The notes under the pieces: model-generated
Databases searched by the model: none
What the model was told of the DNA's origin: nothing
What the model saw: the letters and a program-made list of their open reading frames with translations, nothing else
Translations under genes and position numbers: made by a program
Shown here: piece after piece, positions 18,361 to 21,583 of the stretch
How the letters are laid out: every line of letters starts with the position of its first letter
Numbering within the stretch: position 1 is the first letter of the stretch
From: Cryomorphaceae bacterium
GTDB taxonomy: Bacteria; Bacteroidota; Bacteroidia; Flavobacteriales; Crocinitomicaceae
Reading direction: 5' to 3'
Assembly: GCA_021298235.1 (NCBI GenBank)
Contig: JAJTDX010000027.1
Span: 1-21,583 of the forward strand
DNA: 21,583 nt

Positions 18361-18402
18361 TTTGATACTATCATTTGATACTATCAAATATAAACAAATC
18401 TA
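18361..18402 (-). promoter_or_regulatory. fic promoter with tandem palindromic operator
   Basis: TAGATTTG (18402-18395, minus) exactly matches the -7 element. Between it and the ATG at 18358 lie two adjacent, identical 13-base units TTTGATACTATCA (18361-18373, 18374-18386). Each contains the perfect palindrome TGATACTATCA, and the second extends to TTTGATACTATCAAA. They cover the likely start of transcription, a classic place for repression. The winged helix of Fic is a natural candidate binder, by inference. Confidence 0.6.
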
Positions 18403-18431
18403 CAGAATGGTTACTCTAGTTTTAATTAGTC

Positions 18432-18564
18432 CTAACGGATTGCTGTCTGGCGATCGGCCCAATTCTTTAACCTAATCGTTTCTAAGAAGTTAAAGATGTT
18501 TTCTTTCAAATTAATTATTGTTTCGAGGCACGATTGGAGGGTTGGCGCTAGACAGCTGTTATAA
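18432..18564 (-). repeat. attC-like site D
   Basis: Plus-strand boxes: AACGG-N10-GGCG (18434-18452) and GCGCT-N7-TGTTA (18545-18561), spacing exact. Arms CTGTCTGGCG (18443-18452) and CGCTAGACAG (18546-18555) pair over 10 bp with one G-T wobble. On the minus strand it begins TTATAACAG 3' of the FISUMP gene and ends CGTTAGGA (GTTRRR) ahead of fic. At about 131 bp it is the longest site, within the size range of known attC sites. The 95 bases from 18565 to the FISUMP stop show nothing further. Confidence 0.65.
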
Positions 18565-18659
18565 TATTATTTGATTGAATAGAAAAAGCTCGGTCATAAA
18601 TTGTACATTCTGTCAAAGTCAAACCAATTAGCGAAGTTACTACCATCTGGTTCATTGCA

Positions 18660-19451
18660 TTAATCTTTGATGCAACGCACAGAAAAGCCATTACTCGGGT
18701 AATTTTGTGAGATGATAACACTGGTCTCATTTGCAACTAATACTATGTCCCAGTAAATATTTGTGCTGTATTCGGAGGTGGTCCACCAATACCCACTGAA
18801 ACCCACATTACAATCACCGAAGTTTGCATCGGATTGTCTAAGGCCACCCGGTAGACCAGAAAAACCAAGTTCATTTGTTGCACCTGTGTTTGGACTTTGC
18901 CAATATTGTAAACCGACACTTTTTAGGACCCCTCCGGCTCCATTAGGTAGGGTAGTTCCTCCGTTTGCATTCGGGTCGATATAGTTTATTAATGTAGACC
19001 ATTCCGTTAGTGTTGGAACGTGCCAACCATTTGGACACACATTCCTTGAATCAAGAATAGCGAAACCATTATACAGCTTACCAAATTGGGTTTCGTTTTG
19101 GCTGTTATTATCACAGTGTACCCATGCACCTGTGCCCAGATTTGTCCATTGAGCAGAATCGGGAACGTTTTGAATTGGGTCGCCATTGGCATAGACGGTG
19201 GAACGCAAGTTCTCTGACATCCACTCTTGCCCATTTCCCAAAACAATACTTGGGTAGGTATACCCATCAAATGTTACACCTGTTCCCGGAGATGAAGCAA
19301 TCCCTTCGGTGTAGGTAATGCTGTCTATGTTGCTCAAAGGTATTTGAATTACATTACCGTTTGTTTGGTATATGTTCATGTTGATCTGAGCTTCTACTGC
19401 CAGTGTACTTATAAAACATATGGTCAGTGCAATAATTTTAAAGGCTTTCAT
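18660..19451 (-). CDS. Secreted FISUMP-domain protein
   Basis: A 263-residue exported protein (signal peptide about 1-21, ending VEAQ). Residues 59-263 form a FISUMP domain (the Fibrobacter succinogenes major paralogous domain, C-lectin-like). Its landmarks are GQEWMSENLR (75-83), YNGFA (127-131), CPNGWHVPTLTEW (139-151), GYWWTTSE (220-227) and the closing GFSVRCIKD. The short N-terminal segment NGNVIQIPLSNIDSITY (31-47) is the linker module often found ahead of this domain in Bacteroidota and resembles a segment in the upstream protein. The function of the domain is unknown; cell-surface binding is likely. It follows the T9SS-sorted gene after 14 bases, as a two-gene operon within one putative cassette. 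Confidence 0.88.
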   Translation of the reverse strand: MKAFKIIALTICFISTLAVEAQINMNIYQTNGNVIQIPLSNIDSITYTEGIASSPGTGVTFDGYTYPSIVLGNGQEWMSENLRSTVYANGDPIQNVPDSAQWTNLGTGAWVHCDNNSQNETQFGKLYNGFAILDSRNVCPNGWHVPTLTEWSTLINYIDPNANGGTTLPNGAGGVLKSVGLQYWQSPNTGATNELGFSGLPGGLRQSDANFGDCNVGFSGYWWTTSEYSTNIYWDIVLVANETSVIISQNYPSNGFSVRCIKD

Positions 19452-19465
19452 TTGGGATAAGAATT

Positions 19466-19972
19466 TCAGTTCTTCATTACTTTAATAACGTCAGAGAAAT
19501 TTTGCCCTGTTATTCGAAGCGTGTAAAAGCCTCCGTTTAATTGGCTTAGATCCATTGTTTCCTGAAACAGGCCGGGGTTAATATTGCTTATTTTCTTTTC
19601 ATTGATCAATGTTCCCCTAGTGTCAAATAATTCAATCCGAATGTCATCCTCTTTCGGTAAGCTGATCATTAACTGTACATCAGAAGACGCAGGATTAGGA
19701 TACGCTGTAACGTGCCCTTCTTCAGTTAAAGGCAGGCTCTCATTATAGACGTAATTGTCGATGGTGCTTATATCCCATGAATACATATTGCCATCCCAAA
19801 GATGAAGTATCATTGAATTTGCATTAAATGTGATTTTTCTGAGCTCATTCAAATTGAAACAACTATTCGTTCCATTGGTGAAATTAAAACAAATACTTTG
19901 TGACCTCAGGACAAAAGCAAAAGACAATGCTATTCCTGAAAGAAGTATTGGCAGTGTATTTTTAATTGACAT
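19466..19972 (-). CDS. Short secreted protein with T9SS type A sorting domain
   Basis: A 168-residue protein. It has a signal peptide (about 1-25) and a very small middle part (26-80) containing ITFNANSMILHLWDGNMYSWDISTIDNYVY. A C-terminal type A sorting domain (about 87-168) follows: AYPNPASSDVQLMISLP, IELFDTRGTLI, LNGGFYTLRITGQ, VIKVMKN. The sorting domain directs export across the outer membrane by the type IX system and attachment to the surface. The passenger is so short that the protein may be a carrier or anchor for the FISUMP partner encoded just downstream, or the remainder of a larger adhesin. Site C lies upstream. Confidence 0.85.
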   Translation of the reverse strand: MSIKNTLPILLSGIALSFAFVLRSQSICFNFTNGTNSCFNLNELRKITFNANSMILHLWDGNMYSWDISTIDNYVYNESLPLTEEGHVTAYPNPASSDVQLMISLPKEDDIRIELFDTRGTLINEKKISNINPGLFQETMDLSQLNGGFYTLRITGQNFSDVIKVMKN

Positions 19973-20117
19973 CTTTAGTTAATCAGTTTTTAATTAAGCA
20001 AGTTAGAGAACAATTCTGTTAAATCAAATTATGTTATAACGTTTCGCGAACGGTTTGCGTGTAGGCGATGTTGCCTTGTGTTGCGCAGGCGGCAAGGCTA
20101 TGGCGCTTGAACGCTGT

Positions 20118-20638
20118 GTGTGCCCTGCATGAGCAGAGCAACACGCTTAGTAAAGCTCTACAAAAAGTTTGAAATTGCAAATTATCGACGAGAAAAGCAA
20201 GCGTGTTAATTTTCCAGAGGGTGTGAGTCCCTTGCATGCGGACTAACAACCCGAAATGTTAGCAAGTCGCAAGTTGGTTCAAGGAACAAGTATTGCTGGC
20301 AAACTACGAGATGTCGACGGATGGTTACGCAATCGCTTACGCTATTGCATCTGGCATCATTGGAAGAAACCTGAAAGGAAAAGGAAGAACCTGATTCGAT
20401 TGGGAGTTAATCCTGATGATGCATACGCATGGAGCAGAACGCGGAAAGGGGGATGGGCAGTTGCACAAAGTCCTATTCTAAACACAACGATTACTAAGTC
20501 TACGCTAAAGAAACGAGGTTATTACTCGATATTGGACACTTACACTTTATTGAACCCATCGGTTTACGAACCGTCAGCCGCGGCTGATGGTGTGAGAGGC
20601 GCACTCCGCTCAACTCTAGGCGGAGCCGTCTACTCGAT
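20118..20638 (+). mobile_element. Internally deleted group II intron
   Basis: The 5' end GTGTG (20118-20122) matches the group II start GUGYG. It is followed by domain I-type structure: stem AACACGCT (20140-20147) with AGCGTGTT (20200-20207), and AGGG/CCCT around 20218-20232. The 3' end shows a domain VI-like hairpin (CTCCGC 20604-20609, GCGGAG 20620-20625), a candidate branch-point A near 20632 and terminal AT at 20637-20638. Between them only the C-terminal maturase piece of the intron protein remains. At 521 bp against about 1.9-2.5 kb for complete introns, the reverse transcriptase and probably part of the ribozyme are gone. The domain V region (20568-20591) lacks an obvious GAAA-capped hairpin. 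It is oriented opposite to all neighbouring cassette genes and splits the TGTTA box of site C. Confidence 0.8.
20283..20558 (+). pseudogene. Group II intron-encoded protein remnant (maturase/GIIM domain only)
   Basis: The frame encodes the C-terminal maturase-specific domain of group II intron reverse transcriptases: GKLRDVDGWLRNRLRYCIW, NLIRLGVNPDDAYAWSRTRKGGW, SPILNTTITKSTLKKRGYYS and ILDTYTLLNP. The fingers/palm with the YADD catalytic site, about 300 residues, is absent. The peptide runs directly out of domain I sequence, so the deletion lies near 20270-20290. An ATG at 20256 and a stop at 20681 make an open frame of 141 codons, but its ends are intron RNA and flanking sequence. It is a fragment that cannot support mobility by itself. 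Confidence 0.88.
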
Positions 20639-20677
20639 TAGCGGTTCGGGCTTTTTTCTGTCTGTTATTATTAATCC

Positions 20678-21214
20678 TTAGTTCCAATTATTTCTTTTTT
20701 TTGTTTCAGTTATGTGAGCAAGATGATGATTACAATGCCAAGCATAAACTCCTATATTTTCGTCAACCCTGTAAGTTTTTCCGTGTTCAGGATGAATAAA
20801 AATTCTTTCATATTGTTCGTCTGTCAAATTTTTTAATAAAACTGTCCACCTTTCGTGAATACCTTCAATCATTTTTAATGATGGTTCTATTGGCAAATTT
20901 TTACTATCTGCTAGTTCAGCCCAGCGTTCTTCGAAATATGGTTTTATTGTTGGTTGGTCTTCTGTCAATGCTAGTTTTAAGCGAGTTAAACTGTTCATAT
21001 GACTGTCCGCACAATGATGAATTACTTGTCTAATTGTCCAACCATCAGGTCTGTAAGGAGTGTCAAGTTGCTCATCTGTCAAATTTGTGACTTCGATTAA
21101 AAGTCTTTTATGAAAAGTGGAAATATCCGAAATCCATTTTTTTAAGATGTCTTTCGTTATTACTGTTGGTTTGCCAAACTTACCTATCGGATATTTTAAA
21201 TGCTCTATTGCCAT
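20678..21214 (-). CDS. DinB/YfiT-type metal-dependent protein (bacillithiol transferase BstA family)
   Basis: A 178-residue four-helix-bundle protein. It shows the YfiT landmarks LKYPIGKFGKP (6-16), DEQLDTPYRPDGWTIRQVIHHCADSHMN (48-74), LALTEDQPTIKPY (81-93) and the final AWHCNHHLAHI (159-168). Metal-binding histidines fall at 67, 160 and 164, the positions known for Bacillus subtilis YfiT. Family members transfer bacillithiol or another low-molecular-weight thiol to electrophiles, or act as metal hydrolases; which one cannot be read here. It lies between attC-like sites E and C as a single-gene cassette. Its stop overlaps the stop of the open frame reading out of the intron remnant. Confidence 0.88.
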   Translation of the reverse strand: MAIEHLKYPIGKFGKPTVITKDILKKWISDISTFHKRLLIEVTNLTDEQLDTPYRPDGWTIRQVIHHCADSHMNSLTRLKLALTEDQPTIKPYFEERWAELADSKNLPIEPSLKMIEGIHERWTVLLKNLTDEQYERIFIHPEHGKTYRVDENIGVYAWHCNHHLAHITETKKRNNWN

Positions 21215-21260
21215 TGAGTTAATTTATCTCTTTGTTGTGACTATATTTTTAGCCTGACCG

Positions 21261-21333
21261 CTAACGGTTCACAAACAGGCGCTAGGCGGCTAACACGTTT
21301 GTACGTTTGCCGCTTGCGCTTGTTTGTTGTTAT
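21261..21333 (-). repeat. attC-like site E (best-folding member)
   Basis: Plus-strand boxes: CTAACGG-N10-GGCG (21261-21281) and GCGCT-N7-TGTTA (21316-21332). Arms pair in three blocks: ACAAACA (21271-21277) with TGTTTGT (21321-21327), GCGC (21279-21282) with GCGC (21316-21319), and GCGGC (21286-21290) with GCCGC (21309-21313). The inner junction is a 3x2 bulge, and the end loop is 18 bases. Unequal bulges of this kind mark strand choice in attC sites. On the minus strand it starts 8 bases after the lipocalin-like stop with CATAACA and ends with CCGTTAG ahead of the DinB gene. Confidence 0.7.
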
Positions 21334-21342
21334 GGGTAAATA

Positions 21343-21583
21343 CTATTTTATCAAATGAAATTCATGACGAGAACCGCCATTTTCATAATAGTACCACAAT
21401 TCATCTTTCTTCAATCTAATGATATTGTAATCCGATGCCGAAACTGTACTAGTTTGATTGGTAAGCTCAATACTTCCAACTCCCGTCAAATTAATTTGCA
21501 TTTTATCATTGTCGAATGTCCATGTACCAGACTCGCTAAAAGGATCACCATTTGAATCTGTGTAAGATCTAGTAATCGTACCA
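21343..21583 (-). CDS. Lipocalin-like protein, C-terminal part (start beyond window)
   Basis: A minus-strand frame enters from the right edge and ends at the TAG complementary to 21343-21345 (79 residues visible). The pattern GTWTFDNDKMQINLTG, then YNIIRLKKDELWYYYENGG and the ending EFHLIK, resembles the last strands of the lipocalin-like/DUF-type lipoproteins common in Bacteroidota, in which a WTF strand is followed by a closing strand with aromatic residues. The N-terminus, and so the lipoprotein signal, is not in view. Site E follows directly, as after the other cassette genes. Confidence 0.65.
   Translation of the reverse strand, partial: GTITRSYTDSNGDPFSESGTWTFDNDKMQINLTGVGSIELTNQTSTVSASDYNIIRLKKDELWYYYENGGSRHEFHLIK

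Larger units (their letters stand above)
20033..20640 (-). repeat. attC-like site C, split by a group II intron
   Basis: The plus strand shows AACGG-N10-GGCG (20049-20067) and GCGCT-N7-TGT (20103-20117). The last two bases of TGTTA resume at 20639-20640 after the intron. The rejoined right end would read CGCTGTTAGCGG. Outer stem GCGTGTAGGCG with CGCTTGAACGC and inner stem GCCTTG/CAAGGC are visible. GTTATAAC (20033-20040), at the left boundary, is a palindrome. On the minus strand the site follows the DinB gene and precedes the T9SS gene. Copy of site B (55/60). Confidence 0.65.

Noticed and set aside
20256..20681. 141-codon open frame as an intact gene
   Set aside because: Only the middle encodes a recognisable maturase domain; the start lies in intron domain I sequence and the end reads through the intron's 3' part into the flank. 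Treated as a pseudogene within the intron.
7683..21333. CRISPR array
   Set aside because: The repeats are kilobases apart with genes between, not regularly spaced short repeats, and no cas gene is seen.

Overview
The window looks like a chromosomal segment of a Bacteroidota bacterium, probably a flavobacterium-like lineage. The evidence is a type IX secretion (T9SS) sorting domain, a FISUMP-domain protein, a lipoprotein with an acidic SDD motif after its cysteine, an M14 carboxypeptidase of the Bacteroidota type, several upstream boxes matching the Bacteroidota -7 element TAnnTTTG, and no strong Shine-Dalgarno sites.

Layout. 1-7.7 kb: a truncated secreted M14 carboxypeptidase, an exported catalase-peroxidase (katG) with its own terminator, an overlapping pair encoding a four-helix membrane protein and an outer-membrane barrel, and a divergent secreted protein of unknown function. 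7.7-9.7 kb: three small minus-strand genes (lipoprotein, four-helix membrane protein, GNAT acetyltransferase), each separated by a short palindromic site. 9.8-16.1 kb: a housekeeping block of ftsK, a secreted protein, arginase and argS. 16.1-21.6 kb: a second run of minus-strand accessory genes (SRPBCC/AHSA1 protein, M15-like peptidase, Fic protein with a candidate operator, FISUMP and T9SS-sorted pair, YfiT/BstA-type DinB protein, partial lipocalin-like protein), again separated by the same kind of site.

Main discovery. The spacers between the accessory genes carry one family of imperfect palindromes. Read on the plus strand, it is AACGG-N10-GGCG, then a variable middle, then GCGCT-N7-TGTTA. 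Spacings are exact in the four best sites and partly kept in decayed ones. Architecture and position (3' of each gene, all genes on minus, CGTTAG-like boxes towards the next gene) match integron attC sites, so the two runs look like attC-bounded cassette arrays without an integrase in the window (CALIN-like). One site, between the DinB gene and the FISUMP/T9SS pair, is split by a 521-bp, internally deleted group II intron. The intron lies antisense to the cassette genes, as known attC-invading introns do.

Functional picture: the core block serves chromosome segregation, arginine catabolism and translation. The flanking arrays carry a mixed load of single-gene functions (acetylation, AMPylation, thiol transfer, cell-wall cleavage, surface proteins), as expected of captured cassettes. 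Everything about mobility is inference from sequence structure.
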